Shown here: positions 1 to 9,532 of the stretch, piece by piece
Numbering within the stretch: position 1 is the first letter of the stretch
Layout: the number at the start of each line of letters is the position of its first letter
DNA from: Hyphomonas jannaschiana VP2
GTDB lineage: Bacteria > Pseudomonadota > Alphaproteobacteria > Caulobacterales > Hyphomonadaceae
Reading direction: 5' to 3'
Length of the DNA stretch: 64,000 nt
NCBI RefSeq assembly: GCF_000685215.1
Contig: NZ_ARYJ01000014.1
Span: 1-64,000, forward strand
Translations under genes and position numbers: made by a program
The notes under the pieces: model-generated
Database searches by the model: none
Seen by the model: the letters and a program-made list of their open reading frames with translations, nothing else
Told to the model about the DNA's origin: nothing

Positions 1-54
1 ATGTGCTGGGTCCCGGAGATCTGCGGCGCAAATTCCGGGATGGCACCGGAAGGG

Positions 55-996
55 CTATCGCCGTACGTCGAACTTGTCGGTTTTCCGGTCGCCCATCAGC
101 ATACGTTGTTCCAGCCGGCGGCGCAGCGCCGCGTAATAGGCTTCGAGAAAGGCGGTGTCGGTTTCGCCAGGCTGGGCCGTCCAGCCGATCTTGGTGCGGA
201 TCCGTTCGGCGACCTGGGATTTGATGTCGCCGGTGGAATTGCGCAGCACATCTTCCAGGACGTGGAGTTCGTGAATGCCATAGGCGTCGGCCTGCTGCGG
301 GGTAAAGGCGAACATATTGGTGCCGGGCGCGGTGGCGGCCACTTCGGCAATGTCGCCCATCAGCTTGACCTTCGGTGTCTTGATCACCCAGGTGCCGGCG
401 ATCAGGTCGCCGACGCGCATCTTGTCCTTGTTGAAGACCGGGAAGAACAGGAAAATGCCGGACCAGAGCAGGCCGAACAGGGCCATCCAGGCGCCCAGCT
501 GGTCGCCGCCCATCAGCAGGAACTGGATCGGCAGGCCGACTTCCACTTCGCGCGTGAAGTTCCGGGCAAGGACGGCATTGGCCGTCAGCCGTCCGCCATC
601 GCGGGACGCGACCCGGAGGCCCAGCGCCCGCTTGCCCGGTGTTGCGGCCTTCCGGCCAATCTCGAAGAAGATGTAGTAGAAATTGCGGACGAAGAAATAG
701 AAGACCAGCCAGAAGGCAAACGCGATGTTGGCATTCTCAAAGCCCATGGACGAGGCGGCAAAGCCGAGGCCGAGCAGGGTGGTGATGACGATCGCCCACT
801 GTATGGCGACATCCATGGCAAAGGCACCGGCCCGCTCGGCGGCCGTGGCGAGCTTCAGGTGAAGCTGGGCCCCCTCCGGCGTGACGAGGACGCGCATCAT
901 CTTGTTGAGGCGCTGCTCCTCCGCCATGCGGGCGCGGCGGCGGCGGGCGGCCTCGATGTCCATCTGCCGGACGGAGGTCGCGGTCTGAGCGGTCAT
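55..996 (-). CDS. RDD family membrane protein
   Basis: 313 residues. Hydrophobic segments lie at about 57-82, 90-112 and 158-188. The RDD hallmarks are visible: R55/D62 in the first helix, a TPGKRALGLRV stretch at 119-129, and RVGDLIAGTWV at 194-204. The N-terminus is Arg-rich (RRRRAR near 18-23) and the tail of about 100 residues is soluble. RDD proteins are inner-membrane proteins of poorly defined role, often beside SpoIIM-like and DUF58/MoxR genes, as here. It is last in a six-gene minus-strand block and overlaps the upstream gene by 4 bases, so it is probably translationally coupled. Function beyond the family is unknown. Confidence 0.85.
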   Translation of the reverse strand: MTAQTATSVRQMDIEAARRRRARMAEEQRLNKMMRVLVTPEGAQLHLKLATAAERAGAFAMDVAIQWAIVITTLLGLGFAASSMGFENANIAFAFWLVFYFFVRNFYYIFFEIGRKAATPGKRALGLRVASRDGGRLTANAVLARNFTREVEVGLPIQFLLMGGDQLGAWMALFGLLWSGIFLFFPVFNKDKMRVGDLIAGTWVIKTPKVKLMGDIAEVAATAPGTNMFAFTPQQADAYGIHELHVLEDVLRNSTGDIKSQVAERIRTKIGWTAQPGETDTAFLEAYYAALRRRLEQRMLMGDRKTDKFDVRR

Positions 997-1994
997 GCGC
1001 CGGACCTCCGGCGGGGGAGGTAGAAATAGAGAAGCCAGAAGACCAGCGTCGTGCCGGCAATACTATAGCGGGCCGTGTCGGAATTGATCAGCTGCCGGCC
1101 GAAGCCTTCCAGCACGGCGGCGATGATCAGCATGATCACGCAGCCCATCGCGATGGTCGCCGCTTTCTGTCCGGAGTCCCTGGCGGAGGCGAGACGCGAC
1201 TTGCGGCCCGGAAAGGCGACCGCGCCGCCGATGACAAAGCCGCCCGCCCCGGCCAGGACAATGGCGAAGAGTTCGGTCACCCCATGGATCATCAGCCAGC
1301 CGGTAAACTCATAGCCGAGCCCCTTGGCCCAGAAGACGGCGTACATGGAGCCGAGGTTGATGCCGTTCCACGCCAGCAGCCAGGCCGTCGGAATGCCGAA
1401 GGCAAACCCAAGCGCAAAGGCGAACAAGGCGATCTGCGCATTGTTGTTGAAGAGGAAGCTCGCAAAGGCGGTCAGCCTGTCCTGCCCGATGTCTCCGGGC
1501 TCTGTATAGATGGTGGAGCGCAGTTGCTCGACCGTTGCATCCGGCGTGCGGATCTCGCCGAAGTTCTGGCCATGGATGGTCCAGTACCAGTCCATGTCCT
1601 GAAGGCAGAGGAAGAAGGCGAGCGCGGCGCCGCCAAACAGGAAGAGGGCCGCGAGGATTGTGGACAGGACCGCGCCGCGGACGGCCTCCGGCCAGTCGGT
1701 CCGGATGAACTGCGCAATCCGCTCGCCCATCGAAGTGCGGGCGCCATAGACATAGAAGTAAGCCCGCGTGCAGAGGCCTTCCAGATAGGTAATGACGTTC
1801 TGGTCGAGAGAGATGGAGCGCGCGACGGAAAGCGAGGAGACGGCCTGACGATAGAGATGCGGCAGCGCCATCATGTCTTCATCCGACAGCGCCTTCACGC
1901 CGGAATTCTCGGCGCGGGTGAGGATGAGGTCCAGCTTGCGCCAGTCGGACTCGCGTTCCTCACGGAACCGGTAGGACTTCAGCATGTCGCTCAC
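993..1994 (-). CDS. Stage II sporulation protein M-like (SpoIIM/DUF95) membrane protein
   Basis: 333 residues with a GTG start that overlaps the stop of the upstream DUF58 gene; an AGGAGG about 10 bases before the GTG supports it. A soluble N-terminal helical part (1-100) precedes about six hydrophobic segments (about 106-130, 186-206, 208-225, 230-262, 279-296, 310-325). The family motifs NN at 183-184 and HGxxEL at 237-242 are present. In sporulating Firmicutes SpoIIM helps remodel peptidoglycan. In this Gram-negative setting the role is unknown and is only linked by synteny to RDD/DUF58/MoxR. An ATG at residue 4 is a possible alternative start. Confidence 0.85.
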   Translation of the reverse strand: MSDMLKSYRFREERESDWRKLDLILTRAENSGVKALSDEDMMALPHLYRQAVSSLSVARSISLDQNVITYLEGLCTRAYFYVYGARTSMGERIAQFIRTDWPEAVRGAVLSTILAALFLFGGAALAFFLCLQDMDWYWTIHGQNFGEIRTPDATVEQLRSTIYTEPGDIGQDRLTAFASFLFNNNAQIALFAFALGFAFGIPTAWLLAWNGINLGSMYAVFWAKGLGYEFTGWLMIHGVTELFAIVLAGAGGFVIGGAVAFPGRKSRLASARDSGQKAATIAMGCVIMLIIAAVLEGFGRQLINSDTARYSIAGTTLVFWLLYFYLPRRRSGA

Positions 1995-3304
1995 AGCATG
2001 TCCCTCCTCTTGATCTCAAGGTAGCGGGAGATGAGCGCGCCACCGAAATGCTCCGGCCGGGTCTCGATGATCTGCACGCCCATCCGCTGCAGCCGGCGCA
2101 GGACGACATCGCGTTCCGACAGGAGATTGCCCGCGATCACCGCGCGGGAGACATCCTCTGTCGTCTCCGGCGGGGCGTCCGCCATGGAGGAGAGGGCTTC
2201 ATCCTCGAAGGTCGCGAAGAGGACAAGGTGACGATCGGTCAGGCGGCGGACATTCTCCAGCATCAGCTCGGCCGAGATCGTGTCGACAAAGTCCGAGAAG
2301 ATGATGATCAGGCTGCGCCGCTCCAGCTGGCCTGCCAGCGTGGAGAGGGCGAGTGTGTAGTTGGATTCCTCCGCCGAATAGTCCAGCCGGGATGCGAGGC
2401 TCTGCATCCGGGGGAAACTGCGCGAGCCGGAGAGGAGGCCGCTGGAGAGGCCGGGCCGGGCGTCGAAACCGAAATACATGGTCCGGTCGCCATTGCGGAG
2501 GGAGACGTAAGAGAGAAGGAGGCCCGCATTGATCGCCCTGTCTATCTTCGGCACGCCGCCCAGCGGCTCGCTCATCAGGCGGCCGGTATCGAAGGCGAAG
2601 ACGATGTTGTGGTTGCGCTCCGTGCGGAATTCCTTGGCCAGCAGGTGGCGGTGCCGGGCCGAGTGTTTCCAGTCGATGGCGCGGCGGTCCATGCCGGCGG
2701 CAAACTCCCGGAGGGCGTCGAACTCGCTGCCGTCGCCGCGCTCAATCTGTGTCTTGATACCGAACTCGGCATCGCGGGAGAAAAGGCGGACGGCCTCATC
2801 CTTTACCCAGCGGATATTGGGCGTGACCACGATTTCCGTATCGAGCTCCTTGAGATGGCGCTTTTGTACCAGCCCAAGCGGCCCCTGCCAGCGGCACCAG
2901 AGACGCACCAGTTTTGCCGTGCCCCGGCGCAGCGGGGTCAGCGTGAAGTCATAGCGGCGCTCGCGTCCTTCCCAGCCGCGCAGGCCGCGCGTGGGCTGGT
3001 CTTCCAGCAGCTCACTTGTTTCCAGCTGAACTTCCAGGCGGGCCGGCAGGCTGCCGCGCGTGAAGCGGAAGGTCACTGGCAGCGGGTCGCTGTCGCCGGC
3101 GTAAAGGATCAGCGGCGCGTGGACGTCGGTTTCGAAGGCTCGCAAAGCCGGGCCGACCATCGCATCCAGGAACATCAGCCCGCCAACCAGCGCGATCCAC
3201 CCGGCCGAGAGCGTCCAGAGGTCCGGACGCAGCAGGGCAATGCCGACCATGAGGGGCAGGCCGAGCAGCATCAGGAAGATGGCGCGGGCGGTCGGCGAGA
3301 TCAC
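1991..3304 (-). CDS. DUF58 domain-containing protein
   Basis: 437 residues. Two hydrophobic segments lie near the N-terminus (about 8-22 and 30-48). The DUF58 core follows, with [10 protein letters not shown] and [11 protein letters not shown], both family hallmarks, then a vWA-like region ([10 protein letters not shown] and later [10 protein letters not shown]). DUF58 proteins normally pair with a MoxR AAA ATPase encoded next door, as here, and are thought to act as membrane-anchored partners in complex assembly. The GTG start overlaps the stop of the MoxR gene by 4 bases. The exact client is unknown. Confidence 0.88.
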   Translation of the reverse strand: MISPTARAIFLMLLGLPLMVGIALLRPDLWTLSAGWIALVGGLMFLDAMVGPALRAFETDVHAPLILYAGDSDPLPVTFRFTRGSLPARLEVQLETSELLEDQPTRGLRGWEGRERRYDFTLTPLRRGTAKLVRLWCRWQGPLGLVQKRHLKELDTEIVVTPNIRWVKDEAVRLFSRDAEFGIKTQIERGDGSEFDALREFAAGMDRRAIDWKHSARHRHLLAKEFRTERNHNIVFAFDTGRLMSEPLGGVPKIDRAINAGLLLSYVSLRNGDRTMYFGFDARPGLSSGLLSGSRSFPRMQSLASRLDYSAEESNYTLALSTLAGQLERRSLIIIFSDFVDTISAELMLENVRRLTDRHLVLFATFEDEALSSMADAPPETTEDVSRAVIAGNLLSERDVVLRRLQRMGVQIIETRPEHFGGALISRYLEIKRRDML

Positions 3305-4257
3305 CGGGGCGCCGCCGTCTGTTCGATGATCGCCATCAGGGTTTCTTCGGTCGTGCGGCCTTCAATCTCGGCCGCCGGGGAAAGCAGTATGCGGTGGCGA
3401 AGGGTTGGCAGTGCCAGGGTTTTCACATCATCGGGGATGACGAAGTCACGTCCGTCGAGCGCGGCGCGGGCACGGGCTGCTGTTGCAAGTGCTGCAGCAG
3501 CGCGCGGGCTGGCGCCGGTTTCAAGTGCCGGAGAAGTCCGTGTGGCGCGGACAATATCCACCACATACCCGATGACGTCATCCTGTATCTTGATGGCGGC
3601 GACGGACTCGACAGCGGCATCGAGTTCATCATGCGAGATGACGGACTCCACGCCGAAGGCCTGCGGTGTCTTCATGCCTGTGCGGGTGCCATGCTGGGCA
3701 ACGATGGCGAATTCTTCTTCGCGCGAAGGGTAATCGAGGGTGTGCTTGAACAGGAAACGGTCCAGCTGTGCTTCAGGAAGCGGATAGGTGCCCTGTTGCT
3801 CGATCGGGTTCTGGGTGGCGATCACCATGAAGCGGGCGTTCAGCTGGTACGCGTCGCCATCAATGGTGACTTTACGTTCCTGCATCGCTTCCAGAAGGGC
3901 AGCCTGTGTTTTTGGCGGAGTCCGGTTGATCTCGTCGGCGAGGAGGAGGTCGGTGAAGATGGGGCCTTTGGTGAGTGTGAACTCATTGGTCTGGAAGTTG
4001 AACAAATTCGTACCAAGAACATCCCCGGGCATCAGGTCGGGTGTGAACTGGATGCGTCCGAAGTCGAGGGAGATCGAGCGGGCAAAGCATTGTGCCAGCA
4101 GGGTCTTGGCCGTGCCGGGCGGGCCTTCCAGCAGGACGTGCCCGGTGGAGAACAGGGCGGTCAGCAACAGGTCAACGGTCGTGTCCTGGCCAATCACGGC
4201 CTTGCGGACTTCGCCGCGGATGCGCCCGGCGAGTTCGCGGATGTCAGCTGGGGTCAT
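3301..4257 (-). CDS. MoxR family AAA+ ATPase
   Basis: 318 residues, a typical MoxR length. Walker A GPPGTAKT is at 45-52, Walker B LLADEINR at 105-112, the sensor-1 region IATQNP at 146-151 and the C-terminal lid contains ATRTSP. MoxR ATPases are chaperone-like proteins that mature or insert cofactors with vWA/DUF58 partners, and the DUF58 gene follows directly with a 4-base overlap. The start overlaps the end of the upstream DUF4350 gene by 14 bases. It is probably cytosolic and membrane-associated through its partners. Substrate unknown. Confidence 0.93.
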   Translation of the reverse strand: MTPADIRELAGRIRGEVRKAVIGQDTTVDLLLTALFSTGHVLLEGPPGTAKTLLAQCFARSISLDFGRIQFTPDLMPGDVLGTNLFNFQTNEFTLTKGPIFTDLLLADEINRTPPKTQAALLEAMQERKVTIDGDAYQLNARFMVIATQNPIEQQGTYPLPEAQLDRFLFKHTLDYPSREEEFAIVAQHGTRTGMKTPQAFGVESVISHDELDAAVESVAAIKIQDDVIGYVVDIVRATRTSPALETGASPRAAAALATAARARAALDGRDFVIPDDVKTLALPTLRHRILLSPAAEIEGRTTEETLMAIIEQTAAPR

Positions 4258-5470
4258 TCATGGATCTCCTGAGAATATCGCGGCGCCAGCGCCAGAGGTC
4301 GCGGGCCTTGTGCATCAAGTCTTCCCGGCTGGCGGCGGGACCGCGCAGTCCGGCTTCGATCTGTGAGAAAGTCTTTCCGGAGGCTTCCTCCGGACCAAGA
4401 CGGTCGAACAATTCCGAGAGTTGCGCCTCGGTCAGGTTTCGCGGGGCGCCGATCTGCCGGGCAAGGCGCCGCCGGATCAGGGAAAGGTATCCCGGCGCCA
4501 TTCGTGTTTCCCGGCGCGCCATGGAAACAAGTCCGGCGGAATTGTCGGCAAGGGCCTGCTTGCCCAGCGCAATGGCGCGGGTTTCCCGGGCCGGTGGCCC
4601 AAACCGGATCGACGCGGCCCAGCCAAGCAGCAGGGCGGCGGCCAGGGCCACCAGCGTCACCGCAAGGAAAGGGATGTCGAACATCATCTGCAGCAGATTT
4701 TCAGACTGGTTGAACCCATGCAGCGTGGCATCGAAGAGGATGGGCTCGTCATCGCTGTAGCGCATCATGTTGATCATCTGCATCGCGAAGCGGGCATTCT
4801 CGCGCTCCGCCAGGCCGAATGTGTTGATCATGTCCGGATCCGCGAGGATGTAGATGTCGCGGCCAGGGATCTGGGCGAGCAGAGCGCCGTTGCGTGTTGC
4901 CACGATCGGGGTCAGGTCATCAGACCGGACAAGCTGCATCTCCAGGTCAGGTTTCAGGGCCATCCGCCCGAATGGCGTCGAGACGCGTGGCGGGACATCT
5001 GTTCGCACAATCTCAGCGTCAATATCGAGCGCATCCAGGAGGGCATCGATGGAGCTTTCGTTTGCGAGGTCTGTGTCTTTCAGGCGGGATGGATTGGTCC
5101 AGTCGACCATGCCCGACCATTTCGGGAGGACGATCAGTGTACCGTCCTGCGGCTCATAGTCTTCCAGCGCCTTGCTCATGCCTCTGGGAGAGAGCGTCAG
5201 AACCATCAGGCCGTAATGGCCGTCCAGATTGCTTTTAAAGCGGGACGTTTCGACCGGATAGCCCTGCGCTTCGAGCAACCGGATGAAGCCGTTATAACCG
5301 ATCGCAGAGGTGGAGAAGGGGTGATCCCCTGCGCGGTCGCGGTCGCGCAGTTCCGGCGACCAGCCGGCGAGGACCATGATCGCGCCAAAGGAAAAGACCG
5401 CAACGGCGATCAGGATGGCGACGGTGCGGACTGCGAAAGGGGCTGCGCCGCTCTGCGTATTGTCACTCAT
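4244..5470 (-). CDS. DUF4350 domain-containing membrane protein
   Basis: 408 residues. One transmembrane segment is at about 16-34 and a second at about 276-298 ([17 protein letters not shown]). Between them lies an extracytoplasmic region matching the DUF4350 pattern (short helix-strand repeats, [28 protein letters not shown]). DUF4350 proteins occur in operons with MoxR, DUF58 and DUF4129, as seen here. The ATG is 4 bases inside the end of the upstream gene. Role unknown; probably a membrane scaffold for the MoxR/DUF58 complex. Confidence 0.82.
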   Translation of the reverse strand: MSDNTQSGAAPFAVRTVAILIAVAVFSFGAIMVLAGWSPELRDRDRAGDHPFSTSAIGYNGFIRLLEAQGYPVETSRFKSNLDGHYGLMVLTLSPRGMSKALEDYEPQDGTLIVLPKWSGMVDWTNPSRLKDTDLANESSIDALLDALDIDAEIVRTDVPPRVSTPFGRMALKPDLEMQLVRSDDLTPIVATRNGALLAQIPGRDIYILADPDMINTFGLAERENARFAMQMINMMRYSDDEPILFDATLHGFNQSENLLQMMFDIPFLAVTLVALAAALLLGWAASIRFGPPARETRAIALGKQALADNSAGLVSMARRETRMAPGYLSLIRRRLARQIGAPRNLTEAQLSELFDRLGPEEASGKTFSQIEAGLRGPAASREDLMHKARDLWRWRRDILRRSMNDPS

Positions 5471-6273
5471 GCCCAGCCCTCCCCGAAGGCGAAGTCTTCA
5501 TAGGAGGCGCGGGCTTCCTGCCAGCCATCCGAGTCGACAGGACGGCCGCCGAAAAAGCTGCGCTCGACAATCCGGATGATCGGGCCGAGCCCCGTCTTCG
5601 CCCTGTCCGGCAAGTGCTGCAGGCCGCCAATCTCCCGTGCGGTCAGGGACTTGGGAACGCCGCCTTCAAGGCGGGTCTGTATGTCTTCAATGGACCTGAA
5701 CAGTAACAGATGCACGGCTTCGGCGAACTTGCCCGCCCGGGCCAAGGCATCCGCTTCTTCCAGAAGGCCGCGCGCCATGGCTTCGTTCGGGCGGATATCG
5801 ACCAGCACGTCGTCGGCAAGGTCGATCTTGCCTTTGCCTGACCGGCCGAAGCGAACGCGGATGGCTTCCCCGAACACGAAATAAAGGAAACCAGCGATCA
5901 CCACCGCGATCATTGCGTAGAACAGGAACTGGAACAGCGGGCCGAGATTGCTCAGCAGATTCCCCAGCCATTGCAGCCAGCGCGGCGGCGGATCGGGAGG
6001 CGGAAGGGGATCGGCCTCCCATTCGGGGCGCTCCAGCTGCAGGTCACCACGCTTCAGGTAATCGGCATGGGCGCGGTCGAGGGCGTCCAGATCGGTCTGA
6101 GGGCGCCAGTCGTCTGCAACGTATCCGGGATCGAATTCGTCATTGATGACGGTGCCGGCATGCGAGGCCGTCCGGTCGTTCGCGCCCTGTGCCAGCGCGG
6201 CCCCCGAAATGGCGGATCCGGCAAGCAGGCTGGCGAGCGCAAGGGCAGTTCCTGTCCTCAACCTCAACCGCAC
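5467..6273 (-). CDS. DUF4129 domain-containing protein
   Basis: 268 residues from a GTG chosen because AGGAG lies 6 bases upstream and because it begins a clear signal peptide (RLRLRTGTALALASLLAG, cleavage after about ALAQ). A longer reading from 6372 lacks such support. A transmembrane segment follows the proline-rich stretch PLPPPDPPPR at about 118-140 (FLFYAMIAVVIAGFLYFVF). The C-terminal cytosolic part has the DUF4129 features (AVHLLLFRSIEDIQTR, LTAREI, FGGRPVDSDGW). It is the first gene of the six-gene block. Function unknown. Confidence 0.85.
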   Translation of the reverse strand: MRLRLRTGTALALASLLAGSAISGAALAQGANDRTASHAGTVINDEFDPGYVADDWRPQTDLDALDRAHADYLKRGDLQLERPEWEADPLPPPDPPPRWLQWLGNLLSNLGPLFQFLFYAMIAVVIAGFLYFVFGEAIRVRFGRSGKGKIDLADDVLVDIRPNEAMARGLLEEADALARAGKFAEAVHLLLFRSIEDIQTRLEGGVPKSLTAREIGGLQHLPDRAKTGLGPIIRIVERSFFGGRPVDSDGWQEARASYEDFAFGEGWA

Positions 6274-6413
6274 CGGATACTCCTCTTGTGGCAGCCGGAC
6301 AGGCTGCCTTCTGTAACCGACTATTTCAGAGGTCGCGGCAGGCTTCAACGCCCTATTGCGAACCCCGGCCACCCAACCGATATAGCCCGGCCAAGGCAGA
6401 GATGAGGCAAAGC

Positions 6414-6881
6414 ATGGACAAGGCGGCGGTATATCGCGACCTGAAAGCGGAAATTGAAAGCGTTGTGGCTGGTGAAACCTCGGTGACGGCGCGCTATGCC
6501 ACAGCCAGCTGTATTCTGGCGCAGGCCTTCCGTCCGCGTTTTTTCTGGACCGGCTTTTACGTGGTCGACCCTCTCAAAGATCGTGAACTTGTTGTCGGGC
6601 CTTACCAGGGGACACTCGGTTGCCTGCGCATTCCGTTCGGCAAAGGTGTCTGTGGTCACGTCGCGGCAACGGAAGAGGCGATCATCGTACCGGATGTGCA
6701 TACTTTCCCGGGGCATATCGCGTGTGATTCCGCGACAAATTCGGAGATCGTCCTGCCGGTGTTCGGCGCTGACGGGAAACTGGCAGCCGTGCTCGACATC
6801 GACTCGACAGAGCCCGACGCATTCGACGATGCCGACCGCGAGGGCCTCAGCGCAATTTGCGAAATCCTACTCGTCGCCTGA
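6414..6881 (+). CDS. msrC: Free methionine-(R)-sulfoxide reductase (GAF domain)
   Basis: 155 residues, a single GAF domain. The three cysteines C70 (GCLRIP), C80 (GVCGH) and C104 (HIACD) are spaced 10 and 24 apart, as in the E. coli enzyme (C84, C94, C118). fRMsr reduces free methionine-R-sulfoxide using a cysteine relay regenerated by thioredoxin. The ATG at 6414 is preferred because GAGG lies 6 bases upstream; an ATG at 6402 would add four residues. The gene is divergent from the DUF4129 gene and its 3' end overlaps the convergent carboxylesterase by 15 bases. It acts in the cytosol. Confidence 0.92.
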   Translation: MDKAAVYRDLKAEIESVVAGETSVTARYATASCILAQAFRPRFFWTGFYVVDPLKDRELVVGPYQGTLGCLRIPFGKGVCGHVAATEEAIIVPDVHTFPGHIACDSATNSEIVLPVFGADGKLAAVLDIDSTEPDAFDDADREGLSAICEILLVA

Positions 6882-8633
6882 TTTCGGCACGGTCGACATA
6901 AGGGTTGCCTCATAGGGCAGTTGGCTGGACGTCGCGCGGCTCACGGCGTCGATCCGGTCGATCAGGTTTTCTTCCAGAATGTCCAGCTTGCGGGCGCGGA
7001 CACCGGCGACGGTGAGGATCTCATGGTCCAGCACCTGCCACTCATCCCGGTTCGGGTCATAGGCGGGCCATTCCGGAAGGCCGGGGCCATTGGGATCCCC
7101 CGTCCGGGCGAAGTTGGTCCAGTAGGCCTGCATGGTTTCCGCCAGCTTCTCGTCCTTGTCGGACATCGGCAGGAGTGGCGAGGCGGATCCGAAGACGAAC
7201 GGGATTTCCGAACCGTGATAGGCGCCGATCGACTGGGCCCGGGTTGGCGTCGCGCGCGTGAAGAAATACATCCACGTCGGATTGCCGGCCGTGGCGTTGG
7301 CTTTGGCGAGGAAACGCATGTGAACGCCGAACATGTCATCACCCAGCATGTCGGCTGCGCCTTCATCCCAGGTGTCCAGTGTGTCCATGCCATAAAGGGC
7401 CTCGAGCGCTTTCGCAGGATTCTCACCAAACACTTCGGCGAGGCGTTGCTCGCGCTCTTCCATGGATCCGGTGATGCCGCGTGCCAGGACGGTCGGAGAC
7501 TGGAAGGCGGAATAGAAGAGGCTGCCCTCGTCGGCATTGTAACCGGCCAGGACAGGAACGTTCGCTGCTTTGCCAGCCCGGATTGTCGCGCCAACCGTAT
7601 CGGGCAGGATCTGGCCATCGACATTCGGCAGGAAATAGCGCGCAAGGTCGGCGCGCTGTTCCGCGCGGGTGATGATCGAGGCTGCGGGAATGGCGCGGAG
7701 TTCTGCGGCGGTTGCCGTCCGGCCGACGAATGTGCTGAGGAACTCCTCGCCAGCAGACTCCATGCTGCGGGAGCCGGGAAGAGGGGCTTCGGACAGATAG
7801 TTGGCGTTATAGCTGCTGGTGCCGCTTTCAAGGATTGCCTTGTGATAGAGCCCGTCCGCGATGGTAGAAGCCATCAGCTCACTGACTGATTGGGCGCCGG
7901 CGCTTTCGCCGAAGATCGTCACATTGTCCGGATCACCGCCGAAGGAGCGGATATTGTCGCGCACCCAGCGCAACGCAGCTGCCTGGTCCATCAGGCCATA
8001 ATTGCCGGAGGTGCCGGCCTCTTCCGTCAGGGCCGGATGGGCCAAGTACCCGAAGGGGCCAAGACGGTAATTGAAAGTGACCAGCACGACGCCGTTCTCG
8101 ACCAGGGCATTCGCCTGATAGAATTCGGAGGAGCCTGCGCCCGCCTGGTGGCTGCCGCCATGGATCCAGACCATGACCGGCAGCAGCGTGTCGTTGCCGA
8201 TATTTGAGGTGCGGACGTTGACGAACAAGCAGTCTTCAGCCTCGGCCGGTGCTGGCATGGCGGCCATGTATTTCTTCGCGGCGAAACGTTTCCAGCCGGG
8301 AAGTCCTGCACCGTCGATGATCCCGTTGACGAAGCCATTCATCCCCTTGCGGACCTGAATGCATTCAGCGCCAAATTCGCGGACATCGCGGGGCATCGCG
8401 CCCCATTGCGGCGGTGCACCCGGTGCGCCCCAGCGGCGCGCCGTGGCGTAGGGGATCCCGTTGAAAACCTGAATGTCGGAATTATCCGGGGCGATGCCGC
8501 CCAGGACGAGGCCCTGGTTAATGCGCAAAGGTTCCGCCAAAGCGAGAGGCTTTGCCGGAGCGGTCAGTTTGAACCACCCCCACACACCTGCCGCAATCAG
8601 CAGAAAAAACAGAATGATACTAAGGCGTTTCAT
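6867..8633 (-). CDS. Carboxylesterase/lipase family protein (type B), exported
   Basis: 588 residues from the ATG that begins a signal sequence or anchor (MKRLSIILFFLLIAAGVWGW). The oxyanion-hole motif HGG is at 158-160 and the nucleophile elbow GESAG at 242-246 (Ser244). NYRLGPFGYL and FGGDPDNVTIFGESAG are typical of type-B carboxylesterases of the cholinesterase fold. The predicted action is ester hydrolysis in the periplasm or outside; substrate unknown. Reading from 8663 would add ten residues before the signal, so it was not used. The gene is convergent with and overlaps msrC. Confidence 0.9.
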   Translation of the reverse strand: MKRLSIILFFLLIAAGVWGWFKLTAPAKPLALAEPLRINQGLVLGGIAPDNSDIQVFNGIPYATARRWGAPGAPPQWGAMPRDVREFGAECIQVRKGMNGFVNGIIDGAGLPGWKRFAAKKYMAAMPAPAEAEDCLFVNVRTSNIGNDTLLPVMVWIHGGSHQAGAGSSEFYQANALVENGVVLVTFNYRLGPFGYLAHPALTEEAGTSGNYGLMDQAAALRWVRDNIRSFGGDPDNVTIFGESAGAQSVSELMASTIADGLYHKAILESGTSSYNANYLSEAPLPGSRSMESAGEEFLSTFVGRTATAAELRAIPAASIITRAEQRADLARYFLPNVDGQILPDTVGATIRAGKAANVPVLAGYNADEGSLFYSAFQSPTVLARGITGSMEEREQRLAEVFGENPAKALEALYGMDTLDTWDEGAADMLGDDMFGVHMRFLAKANATAGNPTWMYFFTRATPTRAQSIGAYHGSEIPFVFGSASPLLPMSDKDEKLAETMQAYWTNFARTGDPNGPGLPEWPAYDPNRDEWQVLDHEILTVAGVRARKLDILEENLIDRIDAVSRATSSQLPYEATLMSTVPKSGDE

Positions 8634-9100
8634 GTAATCTACCCGACCCCCCGCGCCGTGCAACTACTATACCAGACGACAATGGGGTGTCACCGAGTTG
8701 TCGCCTTGTTTAACCATGAGAATCCAACCGGCGTGTTAACATGGTCACAAGTTTAACGGGCTGGCTGCGAGGGGCTGGGTATCTAACGTGTTTTTCCCTC
8801 GACCGGCAGAACGGGCGCCGAAGGTTTTGCTATGCCTTTCTGCAAGCCGAGGATCATTTTTAGGCAATTGAAATAAAAGGATATTTCTGGTCATTAGTCG
8901 CTCCAGTCGTGGATGCGCGGGCAAGCAAGATGTCTGCTCCTGACCGGGGAACAGGACGTTTTCGGCCCGAAGGAGCAATTTGTGCTCGGTGCCCAGGCCT
9001 TGGGCAATTCGGCTGCGGCTGACGAGTCGCTACGTATGGATACAAGCTGTGGGTGAGCTAGTCGGCGTGACCTCGCCTGTCGGGAGAATGCTGGCGCAGA
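8634..9100. other. 467-base intergenic region without a supported gene
   Basis: The short open frames here (for example a 77-residue one at 8745-8978, minus strand) have no recognisable motif, no good ribosome binding site and unusual composition. The part nearest the carboxylesterase start carries three TTAAC elements (TTAA at 8710, 8736 and 8753), likely in its promoter. A 7-base inverted repeat TGCTCCT/AGGAGCA is at 8935-8941 and 8971-8977. Nothing else was recognised. Confidence 0.5.
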
Positions 9101-9520
9101 CTAAAGAACACCTTCGGCCCGTGCCGGCCGTGTTGTCAGCAGTTCCTGACAGAGGAGACCGGCGTCACGATGACGGGCCATGGACTTGTAGTCAGGATGG
9201 TTCAGGGTTGCGATGAAGGCTTTGCGGTCCGGGAAGAACATCACCATGACGGCGTCCCAGTCTCCGTTGCCGATAAAATAGCGCTCCACTTCTCCCATCA
9301 GCAGGCACCGCCCGCCCACTTCAGCGGCGGCCACACCGAAAGCGTCCGCATAGCGCTGGTAAGCGATCGCGCCCGGCTCGTTGTTTCCGAATTCCGGATC
9401 GTCGGGTTGGTATTCGGCTTTGACACGGAATTTGAGGATATTCACCTGGGCGATCGGTCCGTCATAGGGATCATCCCGGAAAGCGCGGAACTGGTCGGCA
9501 GTGGGCTGGAAAGCGGGCAT
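9101..9520 (-). CDS. DUF1330 domain-containing protein
   Basis: 139 residues. It resembles DUF1330 (dimeric ferredoxin-like fold): PIAQVNILKF near the start, GDWDAVMVMFFPDRKAFIA and LNHPDYKS near the end. Such proteins are small, cytosolic and of unknown function, sometimes proposed to bind small ligands or act as monooxygenase-like folds. AGAGAG about 8 bases upstream supports the ATG. It lies 12 bases downstream of the Nudix gene on the same strand, so co-transcription is likely. Confidence 0.8.
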   Translation of the reverse strand: MPAFQPTADQFRAFRDDPYDGPIAQVNILKFRVKAEYQPDDPEFGNNEPGAIAYQRYADAFGVAAAEVGGRCLLMGEVERYFIGNGDWDAVMVMFFPDRKAFIATLNHPDYKSMARHRDAGLLCQELLTTRPARAEGVL

Positions 9521-9532
9521 GGCAAACTCTCT

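Noticed and set aside
1-54. Possible further gene at the left edge
   Set aside because: Only 54 bases after the RDD stop are visible, too little to call a gene.
1-1023. Long plus-strand open frames over the RDD gene and similar ones over DUF58 and MoxR (up to 561 residues)
   Set aside because: They are antisense to coupled genes with clear motifs and show shadow composition.
8745-8978. Possible 77-residue gene in the gap after the esterase
   Set aside because: No motif, no clear ribosome site and no conserved pattern that I recognise.
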